From contig JANFNE010000068.1 of the NCBI GenBank assembly GCA_024867545.1, positions 124,001 to 188,000 on the forward strand: a stretch of 64,000 bases of DNA. The letters are read 5' to 3'. Positions 11,201 to 20,068 of this stretch are shown piece after piece (the stretch's first letter is position 1; each line of letters begins with the position of its first letter). The notes under the pieces were generated by a model. That model was not told the origin of the DNA, did not search any database, and saw nothing but the letters and a program-made list of their open reading frames with translations. A program made the position numbers and the translations under genes. The DNA comes from Phytopythium helicoides (lineage: Eukaryota; Oomycota; Peronosporomycetes; Pythiales; Pythiaceae).

Positions 11201-11390
11201 CGAGACCTTTGACGAGTTCGTGTGCTCCATCAGGTTCCAAGTGCCAGCATTCGACTCGTGTCTCTACATCAAGATTGTCAACAATCACTGCGTGCTCATC
11301 TTGGTCTACGTCGACGATATTCTACTGACGGAAAGCTCGATCAAGGTGATTGCACACACCAAGTATGACGAGTCCAACATGACATACTAG
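8260..11390 (+). mobile_element. Decayed Ty1/copia retrotransposon (gag-pol)
   Basis: Gag begins at ATG 8260 (MSSAQDAS). A lost base near 8590 and a TAG at 8607-8609 break it, after which the frame continues as one long ORF to 10268. That ORF contains a CCHC zinc knuckle ([14 protein letters not shown]), an aspartic protease ([11 protein letters not shown]), and integrase with the HHCC finger and catalytic core ([20 protein letters not shown]). A TGA at 10266-10268 replaces a codon in the conserved KEK-LKWDPKS segment. Further shifts near 10,460 and 11,010 split the reverse transcriptase, whose YVDDILL motif is still present near 11,310. Coding ends at 11,390 without RNase H, and no 3' LTR is seen. 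Domain order protease-integrase-RT defines the copia superfamily. The element is non-functional and truncated at its 3' end. Confidence 0.88.
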
Positions 11391-11529
11391 TGCTGGTCGC
11401 CAATGCGACCGGTTTGATACGTTTTTTTGGCTAAAAAATATTTTCATGTACGGTTTATGACTTATAGTGAAGCTTTGTTAGATTTCCTGCTTGTTTTCTG
11501 CTGCTGAGAAGCAAAGATCTCGGCGCGGC

Positions 11530-12849
11530 ATGTCGTCGTCCGTACAGGTGGCGCCCACGCGCATGTGCGTAGCTTTCGCTCCTGGCCGCGCGGCCGTCGG
11601 CTGGCGTGGGGGAGCGCTGGCGCGGCCATTGTGCGCTCGATTGTGCTGATCACGGGTGGAAATGGCGGCGTGGCAGGGCGCTGACGACGTTCAAGACGAA
11701 GCGGGTCGGCGCCAAGAAGGGTGCGTGCTCCGGTATCCTTGGCGTCGCTCGCGCTCACCTAACTTTTGCTCGCACTCTTGTAGGGTACGAGCTGCTCAAG
11801 AAGAAGGCGGACGCGCTCAAGATGCGCTTCCAGGCGATGCTGAAGGAGATCCAGAAGGTTCGGGCCTGCGCTCTCAACTTGGCGGCGTCCGCGACTGACG
11901 CGCTGTTCGCTGCCATCCCCGCAGACCAAGCTGGCCATGTCGAGCGAAGCGGCAGAGGCCTTCTTTTCGCTCACTCAGGCGCAGTATGCGGCCGGTGACT
12001 TCCGGAACAAAGTCATCGAGTCCGTCACGACCGCCGAGATCCGGACGCAGAACCGCATTGACAACGTAGCAGGCGTCAAGCTACCGGTTTTTACAGAGGT
12101 GGAGGTGAGCCGCGAGAAGAGCGAGAACATCGGCTTGGCGGGCGGCGGCGGCAAGATCCAGAACTGCCGCGAGAAGTTCCGCATCCTGCTGCGTGCGCTC
12201 ATCAAGCTCGCGTCGCTTCAGGTGCGCGTCGAGCCTGATTGATTTTTAGTTGGCTTGCTCTTCCAATTGACACCTCCCTGCAGACATCCTTCGTCACTCT
12301 TGATGAGGCGCTCAAGGTGACCAACCGCCGCGTCAACGCTCTGGACAATGCAAGTCACTGCTTTGATTGCGGGTTTGTCCTAGGATGAACTAACCACAGC
12401 TCTCTAGGTGACGATCCCGCGCATCGAGACCACGATCTCGTATATTTCGAGAGAGCTGGACGAGCTGGAGCGCGAGGACTTTGTCCGGTGCGTATAATAG
12501 CTGCTCAGTGTCGGCTTGAGCTTCTGCGACTAACATCTAACCTTGCCGACAGCATCAAAAAGGTTCAGGCCAACAAGATTGAAGAGGAGAAGGAGGAGCT
12601 TGCCAAGAAGAAGGCTGCCAGTACGTCAACCCCACGTCTCCTTGGCTCTAGCCGAGTGATTCCCAGCGTGCTGACGCTAATGCTCTTGTGGTTGATGCAG
12701 ACGAAGCCGCGAGCGCTGCGGGTCCGTCGTCGAGCTCTGGGCCAGCCGCGTCCACGCCTTTCGACGACCCATTTGCGGACGTCGTGGCGTCGGACCGTGA
12801 CATTCTGGCGCAGTTTGAGCCCACGGCCGACGCCGATGTGGTTTTCTGA
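11530..12849 (+). CDS. ATP6V1D: V-type H+-ATPase subunit D
   Basis: Central-stalk subunit D of the V1 sector, which couples ATP hydrolysis to proton pumping at endomembranes. Eight exons are inferred: 11530-11564, 11677-11720, 11784-11857, 11925-12221, 12284-12349, 12408-12487, 12553-12620, 12701-12849, giving 270 aa. The joined N-terminus reads SSSVQVAPTRMALTTFKTKR and continues VGAKKGYELLKKKADALK, the family signature. The conserved ASLQTSFVTLDE, TNRRVNALDN and ELDELEREDF blocks follow over exon junctions. The start is placed at 11530 because only the 35-nt first exon supplies the split ATG codon before ALTTFK. Intron 5 begins with GC (AAT|GCAAGT) rather than GT. The C-terminus is longer than in animals, with a Ser/Ala-rich tail ending in an acidic segment. 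It lies only 139 bp from the copia relic. Confidence 0.93.
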
Positions 12850-13000
12850 GGGAGCGTTGCTCCCAGAGCAGGCAAAGGAAGCAAGGCGAGGCAGCTCGCT
12901 GTATGTAGGTTCGACACCCATGTTGCCTGGAAATCGTTACCGTCACTCTGTTGCTCTTCCGTCCATACAAACTCGCAGTGAAACTAGTTGCCTTGAACCG

Positions 13001-13816
13001 ATGGAGCCGATCGCGAAGCGGCTGCGGCAGTCGGCCGAGAGCGCGCTTCTGCCCGCAGGCGGCAAGAAGCGCAAGGCGCAGGCACCCGAGGCGGAGGACG
13101 TCGCGGCGCGCATTCGTCGGCTGGAGGCGGAGCTGCAGGGCTCGAGCGGCGGCGAGTCCTCGTCCAGCGACTCGGACGACGGCGCCTCGGAGGACGAGGG
13201 CGGGGCCGATGGCGGCGGCGTCGTGAGCCTGTCGGCGTTCGCAGACGAGCGCGTGGCGGCACTGCCGGAGCAGCTGCTCCCCCGGCGCGCGTTGTCGTCG
13301 GCGGCGCTGTCGCACTCGAGGCAGAAGAAGGAGAGGAAGGACCAGGGCGAGGAGCCCAAGCCGCCGGAGCTGCTGGACGTGATCCAGTGGCCCAAGAAGG
13401 TGCCGTTCGCCTGCAAGCCGTGCGGGTTCGTGGGCAAGGACATGGACGAATTCTCGGCGCACCGTGAGTCGGCAGAGCACCTGGCGCGCGCAGCGCAGGA
13501 CCCGCAGGCGCTGCACTGCAAACTGTGCGACAAGACCTTCACGAGCCCGAGCCAGCTGAGCGAGCACAAAGCCGGCAAGTGGCACCAGCAGCGGCTGCAC
13601 AGGAAGAAGGAGCGCCACGTGGTGCGCGTCTGCTACGACTTCATGCGCGGCTCGTGTCGCCGCGGAGACCAGTGCGCGTTCGAGCACACCGAGACCAAGG
13701 CCATGCGGCGGGGCACGGCGCTCGACAAGACGCGGCGACGCCCGTGCGATGCCTTCGCGCGTTCGGGCTCGTGTAAATTCGGCGACAAGTGTTTGTTTGG
13801 GCACACGTCGGCATGA
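13001..13816 (+). CDS. C2H2/CCCH zinc-finger protein
   Basis: An intronless 271-aa protein starting at ATG 13001 (MEPIAKRLRQ). The frame is open further upstream, but that overlaps the V-ATPase 3' end and is not coherent. The N-terminal third is acidic and Ser/Asp-rich with a basic patch (GGKKRKAQ). The central part has two C2H2-type fingers (CKPCGFVGKDMDEFSAHRES, and CKLCDKTF with SEHKAGKWH). Two CCCH fingers end the protein (CYDFMRGSCRRGDQCAFEH, and CDAFARSGSCKFGDKCLFGH). CCCH fingers commonly bind RNA, and the combination with matrin/U1-like C2H2 fingers suggests a nuclear RNA-associated role, which is inference. No specific orthologue is recognised. Confidence 0.82.
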   Translation: MEPIAKRLRQSAESALLPAGGKKRKAQAPEAEDVAARIRRLEAELQGSSGGESSSSDSDDGASEDEGGADGGGVVSLSAFADERVAALPEQLLPRRALSSAALSHSRQKKERKDQGEEPKPPELLDVIQWPKKVPFACKPCGFVGKDMDEFSAHRESAEHLARAAQDPQALHCKLCDKTFTSPSQLSEHKAGKWHQQRLHRKKERHVVRVCYDFMRGSCRRGDQCAFEHTETKAMRRGTALDKTRRRPCDAFARSGSCKFGDKCLFGHTSA

Positions 13817-13907
13817 GCAGGCGAACGATGCAATAGAGGCGACAGCCATGTTCCATAAGACAAGCGAAGTGGGTCTTCCTTCATGCGGTTCTCTTTGCTT
13901 GGGTTGC

Positions 13908-15017
13908 TCACCACTTGTCGATTTGAGTTCGAACGAACGCTTCGACGCTCTCAGACGTGAACTCGTTGTTGAGCGCTTGAGTTACATGGACCACCGTCTC
14001 GAGTAGCGTTGAGCCGCGATACACCATGAGGATTGGGAGGTCAGCAACGGCGATCGATGGGTCCGCTTGCCTGGCGACCATGGCTGAGAACTAGTGACGA
14101 GCAGGTTACAACTAGAGTCATGTCAGATGGCAAGCACGTCGCACTAACCTTGATGTGCACGAGCTTGTTGGCGAGAAGTTCAAGCTCCCGGTTCAGTAGC
14201 CCACATGCGTAGCTCTCGGGATCGTAGAGGTGGACGAGCGTCAAGCAGCTTGGGGCGGCAAGATCGACGAGCTGCACGAATCGCTCAGGCTCCACGTACT
14301 CGAGCTCGCCGAACACGATCCTGGCCCTCGTGGGTGAGAGCGAATTGCATACCCAGACAGCTACGGTGCTCCTTACCTCGAGCTGGCGGCTGCTTGCAGC
14401 TGAGCTATGCGCTGGCGGCGGTACTCTTCCATGAAGCTTGGGTCCGTCAGGTCGTCCTCGTCATCTCCATCGCTGTCCTGCTGCTGCTGGAGCTGCTGGT
14501 GGGCAAAGATCTCTTGCGGATCTGCAGCCGCCGCTCCCTTGGCGATACGCAGCAGTGCCTGCTGCCGTTCGACCTCCTTCCGCTCGCGCTGCCGCGTTTC
14601 CGCACCTCACGGTCAATCTCTCGTTGTCCACCAGCTCACGCGTTGGCGACTGGTCCAACCTCTTGGCGCTGGTGGCGCTTGTGCGCCTTGTAATCGCTGA
14701 TGACGCCCTTGGGACCCGTGTGAGCGGACGCGAACGACCGCGGAGCTCGGCCCCCGATCGGCGCCTTGGGCTGACCCCACCCGCTGTCGTGGCCCACGGG
14801 CGTCTGGCGCCACGGACCCGTTGGGTCGGCCACCGACCGCACGCGGTCCGTGATCTCCTCCTCGGCGTCGCTGCAGCGCGCGTGAGCGCAGGAGCCTGCG
14901 GTAGATGAAACGCAGCAGCGCGCACCTGGCCTCCGAGTCCGAGTTGATGCGGCGGCCGTCGAGCTCGTCCTGATCGCGGTCGCGCAGCACGCTGTGCTGT
15001 AAGAAGAAGCTGTCCAT
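13908..15017 (-). CDS. PDCL: Phosducin-like protein (thioredoxin-fold co-chaperone)
   Basis: Exons read on the minus strand are 15017-14926, 14870-14660, about 14605-14377, 14326-14149 and 14090-13908. The N-terminal part contains HTGPKGVISDYKAHKR, the hallmark phosducin motif, after an acidic segment. A Glu/Arg/Gln-rich helix leads to SFMEEYRRQRI and then a thioredoxin-like domain (FGELEYVEPERFVQLVDLA, LTLVHLYDP, LPILMVYRGS). The protein ends IDKW. PhLP1-type proteins work with the CCT chaperonin to fold G-protein beta subunits. Between about 14600 and 14660 no splice choice keeps the frame: LVDNE, REIDREVRKR-like and QRERKEVERQQ segments lie in three different frames. Either two small indels disable the gene or the sequence has base errors there. 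The third exon's boundary is therefore uncertain. Confidence 0.82.
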
Positions 15018-15308
15018 GGCGCCTGGAGGCGGCGGCTCGATTGGGAAATGGACAGGATCCGAGCGTGGCGCTTCAGAACGTGGAAGGAGCGCCCATCGAG
15101 GCGAGAAGGATCGTATGGGTGCATTCGATTAGAGCGACGACAGCCCAAGGCACCGCAATAAAAGCAAACGAGCAAAATGCATTTCGCACTCTACGGGAGC
15201 AGGCGCGCGAGCCGCGGCGCCGCTCAAGTGTCTGTCGGCCACCGTCTAGTACAGCAGTCCACCTCCTTCTCGCGCTCTCCGGCGCCGCCAGCACGACTCG
15301 GCTAGCGC

Positions 15309-16053
15309 TTAGCCCTTGCCTGACTGCTTCATGAGCCACTGGATGACCTGGTCGATGTTCACGAGGCGGAGCGCCGAGATGGGGATGACAAGCCACGGGT
15401 TGTCCACGATGTAGTCCAAGTTGAGCTCGCGGATGAGCTCGGGCTCCGAGATGTGCGGCTCCAGGTCGATTTTGTTGGCGAGCACCAGCAGCGGCGTCGT
15501 CGCGAGCTCACTGGAGACAATCAGTGTTAGCACGCGCATCGCCGAAGGAGCCTAGAAAGAGCAGCACACGTACCGGTCCTCGAGCAAGCGGTGCAGCTCC
15601 TTGCGAGCCAGGGAGATTTGGTCGAACTGCAGGCACAAAGAGGAGCGCGGCGGTCAGGCGTGCATGTTACTCCCCCTCCTCATCGGAATGAACAGCCACG
15701 CACCGCGTTGGCATCGACCACATAGATAATGACGTCACAGCCGCGCGTGTATCGGCCCCACTCGCTCCGATACTGCGCCTGTCCGCCGATGTCCCAGCAC
15801 TTCATCTGCACGCCGCCTTTTTTGACGAGCTTGACGTTGAGGCCGATGGTGGGGCACGTCTCGACGGGGTGGCCCATGGCCATGACGTTGAGCAGCGTGG
15901 TTTTTCCACTGCGGCGCAGCGACGCGTCAGTCCCGACGCCCCCCCTCCAGCTCGGCGCAAGATTCGCGCGCACCTGTTCTCGAGTCCGACTAGCACCACC
16001 TCGAGCTTCTTGGTGTAGAAAGCTTGGAGCATCTTCTGCAGGATGCCGCCCAT
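15309..16053 (-). CDS. ARL8: ARL8-like small GTPase
   Basis: An Arf-like GTPase of 179 aa with four exons: 16053-15974, 15908-15704, 15626-15574, 15510-15309. The joined protein begins MGGILQKMLQAFYTKK, so it lacks a bulky transmembrane start and may carry an N-terminal amphipathic helix, with Gly2 potentially myristoylated. The P-loop is GLENSGKTTLLN, switch I contains PTIGLNV, switch II is WDIGGQAQYRSEWGRYTRG, and the guanine-specificity motif is NKIDL. The WDIGGQ..R..W.RY pattern and the helix ending QWLMKQS match the ARL8 branch, which positions lysosomes on microtubules in animals and plants. Assignment to ARL8 rather than another ARL is likely but not proven. All introns are phase-consistent and begin GTGCG or GTACG. 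Confidence 0.88.
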
Positions 16054-16522
16054 GGTTGATCGCTGGTCTGCGCGGGAATCGCGAGTGCCGAGGGGGAGCG
16101 AGTGAGGCGAGTGTATCCAATCATGAATCAGGGCGGGGGCGGACGTAGCCGAGGCTGCTCGCTCCCTGCGGAGGCGCGCCGCCCGGCCGCTCGGCCGCTC
16201 GGCCGCCGCGCCGCTTCGCCCGCGGGTACCGTACGCACCTCTGGCACCTGCGCGCGGGTCTGCGGTCGGTTCGGCGGTCTGCGCGGGTCGCGGGCTTCTC
16301 TTCTGTGGCGACGCGCTCGTTCCCTTCTTCCTGGGCGGCTCCCCCTGGAAAAAGGCAAGCCACGCGGGGAAGAACAAATCCGCGTCCCTCGCGTCCCGAA
16401 CGCCCGCGCGTGTCGCGCGGAGGTCGCGCGTCCCTCGCGTCCCGCATCTCCGCGGGCACCAGTCGATTCGGCTGCATCCATCAAGCGGCGCAGCTCACTC
16501 CTGCTCCGCTCGCCCGCCCGCC
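16054..16522. other. GC-rich divergent intergenic region
   Basis: The 469-bp spacer separates the start codons of the ARL8-like gene (minus) and the DEAD-box helicase gene (plus). It is rich in CG and CCG runs. No motif can be assigned, but it must hold both promoters. Confidence 0.5.
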
Positions 16523-18616
16523 ATGCTTCCCGTCCTCGTGACGCTCCGCCGGCTGGGCCGCCTGGCCGCGCCCGCCGCATCGATCGCCCGCCGCGCCGCG
16601 CCACGCACCACCGCCGCGCATGCGCTCGGCGCGCTCCTCTCGCAGCAGTCGGCGCCGTTCGCTTCGCTGCCGTCGGACGCCGCGGGGCTCGGCGCCGCCA
16701 CCGCCTTCGCGGACGAGGACGACGGCGAGGACGACGAACTGGTGCTGGAGCCGCTCGAGCAGAAGACGGGCTTCGCGGGACAGAAGCCGCTCGCGGACTT
16801 CGATCTGTCGCCCGCGCTCATGCGCAACCTCGACAAGGCCGGCATCACGCACCTCTTCCCCGTGCAGATCCAGTCCTTCTCGACCATGCTCGCTGGCTCG
16901 GACATCCTCGGCCGCTCCAAGACGGGATCGGGCAAGACGCTCGCGTTCGCGCTGCCCATCATCGAGAAGACCCTGGCGGCGCGCGAGGCATCGCCCTCGT
17001 CCCGCAACCCGCGCGCGCTCATCCTGCTGCCCACGCGCGAGCTCGCGCAGCAAGTGACCGAGGAGATCAAGCGCGTCTCGCCGCAGCTGCGCACCGTCGA
17101 TATCGTGGGCGGTGTGTCCTACACGCTGCAGGAGAACCGCCTCCGCCGCGGCGTCGACATCGTCGTCGGCACCCCAGGCCGCATCATGGACCTCGTGAAC
17201 AAGGGCTCGCTGTCGCTCGAATCGGTGCAGACGTCCGTGCTGGACGAGGCTGACATGATGCTCAAGTTTGGCTTCCAGGAGGCCGTCGAGACGATTCTGG
17301 GTTGGGCTCCCGAGGACCAGCAGTGCGTCATGTGGTCGGCCACGTTCCCGACGTGGGTCAAGTCCATGTCGCGCAAGTTCCTCAAGAACCCCGTGTCGAT
17401 CGATCTGGTCGGGCGCGATGACAACCACGTGCCGACAACCGTGGCGCATAAGGCCATTCACGCTCCGGTGAACATGCGTGTGGATTTGCTCGAGAACGTG
17501 CTACGCCACCACGCAAACGGCGGTCAGTGCCTCGTGTTCACAGAGACCAAGCAGGAGGCCGACGAGATCGCCAACCGTCTCGGTAAGCAGGAGGCGCGCG
17601 CTCTTCATGGCGATCTGTCGCAGGGCATGCGCACGTCGACGATGGAGGGTTTCCGCAAGGGATCAGTGCAGACCCTAGTGTGCACGGATATTGCTGCGCG
17701 CGGCCTGGACATTGCGAACGTGGACCTTGTGGTTCAGTTCCGCCTCCCCAGTGACAAGGAGAGCTTTGTGCATCGTGCTGGCCGCACGGGTCGCGCTGGT
17801 CGCTCCGGAACGAACATTGTGTTCTTCGATCGCCAGGACGCGCAGGACGTACTCGATTTTGAAAAGCGTTACCACTTCACGTTCAACCAGGTTGCTCCGC
17901 CTGCCGCCGACCAAGTTGTTGACGCCGCGGTGAACGATGTCACTGAGCGCCTGAAGACTCTGCCTGTGAGCTCGGCTCGACTTTTCGAGGACGCAGCCCA
18001 GCAGCTCCTAAACGAACAGGGTGTTGGCGCGCTGAGCTCAGCCCTCGCGATTCTGTGCGGGTTTGATAACAAGCGCGTCCAGTCAATCTCGATGATTAGC
18101 GGCCGCCCACGTATGCAGACGGTCGAGGTGGAAGGTATTGACTCGGCTCGTGAGCTGAACCGCATTCTGTCGTCGTTCTCGGGCGATGCCTCGCGGTATG
18201 ATATCCACCCGATCGAGGACAAGCTCGTGTTCGATGTGCCCCACGGATCCCTTGACCAGCTCCGTGAGCACTTTGCTGCGTCGGGACGCGAGGACGTGGC
18301 GATTGCACCTACGTCGGAGTTGTCGCGTGTGCTGATTGACAAGCGAGCGTCGAACCGCAATAACAACGGTGGTAGCGGAAACTCGCGCTTCAGCCGTGAC
18401 CGCTCATCATCGTCGTCGTCGTTCAAGCGCGGAGGCAACAACTCCAGCCGCAGCTTTGATGCGTCGTTCTCGCGCGGCCGCAGCAATGCCAATAGCTACA
18501 GCAACAGCAACAGCAACAGCGACCGCCGTCAGCGCTCCAAGTCGTCGAGCGGCAGCAAGTTTGGCCGCTACACCGAAAGCTCTGGCCGCAGCGACCGCTG
18601 GTCCAAGTCGTGGTAA
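16523..18616 (+). CDS. DEAD-box RNA helicase, probably mitochondrial
   Basis: An intronless 697-aa DEAD-box helicase. The N-terminus (MLPVLVTLRRLGRLAAPAAS and onward) is rich in Arg, Ala and Leu and lacks acidic residues for about 45 positions, as expected of a mitochondrial presequence. Core motifs in order are the Q motif (FPVQIQS), SKTGSGKT near residue 134, LPTREL, TPGR, DEAD near 241, SAT, and HRAGRTGRAGRSG. After the helicase core a segment resembling the GUCT domain of nucleolar/organellar RNA helicases is present (ALAILCGFDN, then SISMISG). The C-terminal 110 residues are Ser/Arg/Asn/Gly-rich and probably bind RNA. Plant relatives of this layout act in mitochondrial group II intron splicing; the role here is inferred as organellar RNA remodelling or ribosome assembly. 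Confidence 0.9.
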   Translation: MLPVLVTLRRLGRLAAPAASIARRAAPRTTAAHALGALLSQQSAPFASLPSDAAGLGAATAFADEDDGEDDELVLEPLEQKTGFAGQKPLADFDLSPALMRNLDKAGITHLFPVQIQSFSTMLAGSDILGRSKTGSGKTLAFALPIIEKTLAAREASPSSRNPRALILLPTRELAQQVTEEIKRVSPQLRTVDIVGGVSYTLQENRLRRGVDIVVGTPGRIMDLVNKGSLSLESVQTSVLDEADMMLKFGFQEAVETILGWAPEDQQCVMWSATFPTWVKSMSRKFLKNPVSIDLVGRDDNHVPTTVAHKAIHAPVNMRVDLLENVLRHHANGGQCLVFTETKQEADEIANRLGKQEARALHGDLSQGMRTSTMEGFRKGSVQTLVCTDIAARGLDIANVDLVVQFRLPSDKESFVHRAGRTGRAGRSGTNIVFFDRQDAQDVLDFEKRYHFTFNQVAPPAADQVVDAAVNDVTERLKTLPVSSARLFEDAAQQLLNEQGVGALSSALAILCGFDNKRVQSISMISGRPRMQTVEVEGIDSARELNRILSSFSGDASRYDIHPIEDKLVFDVPHGSLDQLREHFAASGREDVAIAPTSELSRVLIDKRASNRNNNGGSGNSRFSRDRSSSSSSFKRGGNNSSRSFDASFSRGRSNANSYSNSNSNSDRRQRSKSSSGSKFGRYTESSGRSDRWSKSW

Positions 18617-19145
18617 ACTGCGATGGAGGCAGGAGATATCCGATAGCCACCGCGGCCAACCCCACCACGCATGAACAGGTCTTCAGTATAGTATTTAGGA
18701 TTCCACTCCCAGTCAAACCCTAATAGATGCACAAGCAGCTCATGCCTGCACCAATGCAACGGCTTCATCAATGTGTTGTAGGTGCTCGTCAGGTCGCCAG
18801 GATCGGGGAATCGGTCCGAAGATGCACCTGTGACCCTGCTTTCTCGCGTACTCATCAGTGCGACAGCTGCCGCCGACAATATGATTTGCTGTGTGTAACT
18901 CGGTCAGCTGCGAACACCATGCAGCCACGGACACTACCGGTATATGTGCATGCAGTCTGCCATCTCAGTCGAGACCTTCTCAGAAGCGCACCTGGATGGA
19001 TTGCGTGCCACAATCACTTGCTCCATCTACCAGCATCATCAAGATGGAGAAATGCATTCATGTTTGTCTCTATTGGTGTGGATAAATACTGTCACATGCG
19101 AGAACGAACGTCTCGCCCTCGCGGTCGCTCGCTTGGCGCCGACGC
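18617..19145. other. Intergenic region without a clear gene
   Basis: It separates the 3' ends of the helicase gene and the PX gene. Minus-strand segments at about 18680-18930 read locally like protein (GFDWEWNPKYYTEDLF, and DEHLQHIDEAVALVQA before a stop) but in different frames and without a consistent exon model. They could be remnants of a lost gene or chance. Confidence 0.35.
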
Positions 19146-19811
19146 TCAATGCAGGCCGGCGCCCTCCGAGTACCCGCGGCGCCGGATCTGCGCGAGCGAG
19201 TTCTCCGATAGCCGTAGCGAGGAGGTTGACTGGCGGAACTCGGGCATGGAGGAGCCGCGGAAGTCGAGGCGGTCCTGGCGCGTCTTGACGGCGCCCATGA
19301 GCGCGCGCGAGGCCGTTGCGGCCGCGTCCTGCGCCGCCGAGAGCGACTCCATGCCGAGGAACATGCCGATGGACTTGTCGAGGTCGGGGCCGTCCTTGGG
19401 GCACTTGAGCGCGAGCTGCGAGGCGAAGCAGACGAGGTCGCGCAGGAAGTGCGTGAGCTCGAGCAGGCGCGAGGCGCCGTACTTGTTGGCGTCCAGCACG
19501 ACGAGCTGGCGCGAGGGCAGCTTGGCCTGCTTGAGGCGCTCTGCGAACGGCGCGCAGGCCGCGCAGTTGCGGCACTCGAGCAGCAGCGCCTCGCGCAGCT
19601 GCTTGAACTCGCGGAAGCGGCGCTCGGCGCGGAAGACGTCGCCCGTGAGCTGGTGGCACGTCTCGATCTCGTACACGAAGCGCGTCTTCTTGAGCCCGTC
19701 CTTCTTCTCCTCGAGGCGGTAGCGCATCACCTGCACCGAGAGCGGCGTGGCGCGCAGCGCGTGCAGCTGCATGAGCGACACGTCCGAGGCGGCGCGCGAG
19801 GCCCTGCGCAT
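19146..19811 (-). CDS. PX-domain protein
   Basis: An intronless 221-aa protein. The start at 19811 (MRRASRAASDV) is the first ATG after a stretch of CAG repeats in the presumed 5' leader. A PX domain occupies roughly residues 20-150: a first beta-strand region (VMRYRLEEKKDG, TRFVYEIET), the signature RRFREFKQLREALL near residues 63-76 that supplies the phosphoinositide-binding Arg, and helices ending in LTHFLRDLV. A Cys pair (CRNCAAC) lies in the loop where PX domains usually have the Pro-rich turn. The C-terminus is Ser/Arg-rich. PX proteins bind PI3P on endosomes; without a BAR domain this one may be a small sorting-nexin-like adaptor. Sibling proteins are common in oomycetes. No specific partner is indicated. 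Confidence 0.8.
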   Translation of the reverse strand: MRRASRAASDVSLMQLHALRATPLSVQVMRYRLEEKKDGLKKTRFVYEIETCHQLTGDVFRAERRFREFKQLREALLLECRNCAACAPFAERLKQAKLPSRQLVVLDANKYGASRLLELTHFLRDLVCFASQLALKCPKDGPDLDKSIGMFLGMESLSAAQDAAATASRALMGAVKTRQDRLDFRGSSMPEFRQSTSSLRLSENSLAQIRRRGYSEGAGLH

Positions 19812-20068
19812 GGTGACTGCTGCTGCTGCTGTTGCTGCTGAGCGGGCGGAGGGCGGGACGGCGGACTACACTTGCGGGGTCGCGGGCGGATCCTGTAGTG
19901 GCACCGGTGGGCGAGCGGATCCCGCCGTCTGCTCGGTTCCGGCTCCAGCGAAAACACGAATGACTCGCAGTTGTATGGGCGTGCAGCTGAGCACCCAGCT
20001 TCAACGATGTACTATGCGGAATTTTCGAAACTACATACACAGGCGCGCGATCGACGACGCGCCGCCGC

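Noticed and set aside
12488..13000. 5' extension of the zinc-finger ORF
   Set aside because: It reads through V-ATPase exons and introns in another frame; the coherent protein begins at 13001.
18727..19722. 331-aa plus-strand ORF
   Set aside because: Its right half is the reverse complement of the PX gene and its composition is not coherent; it is a shadow frame.
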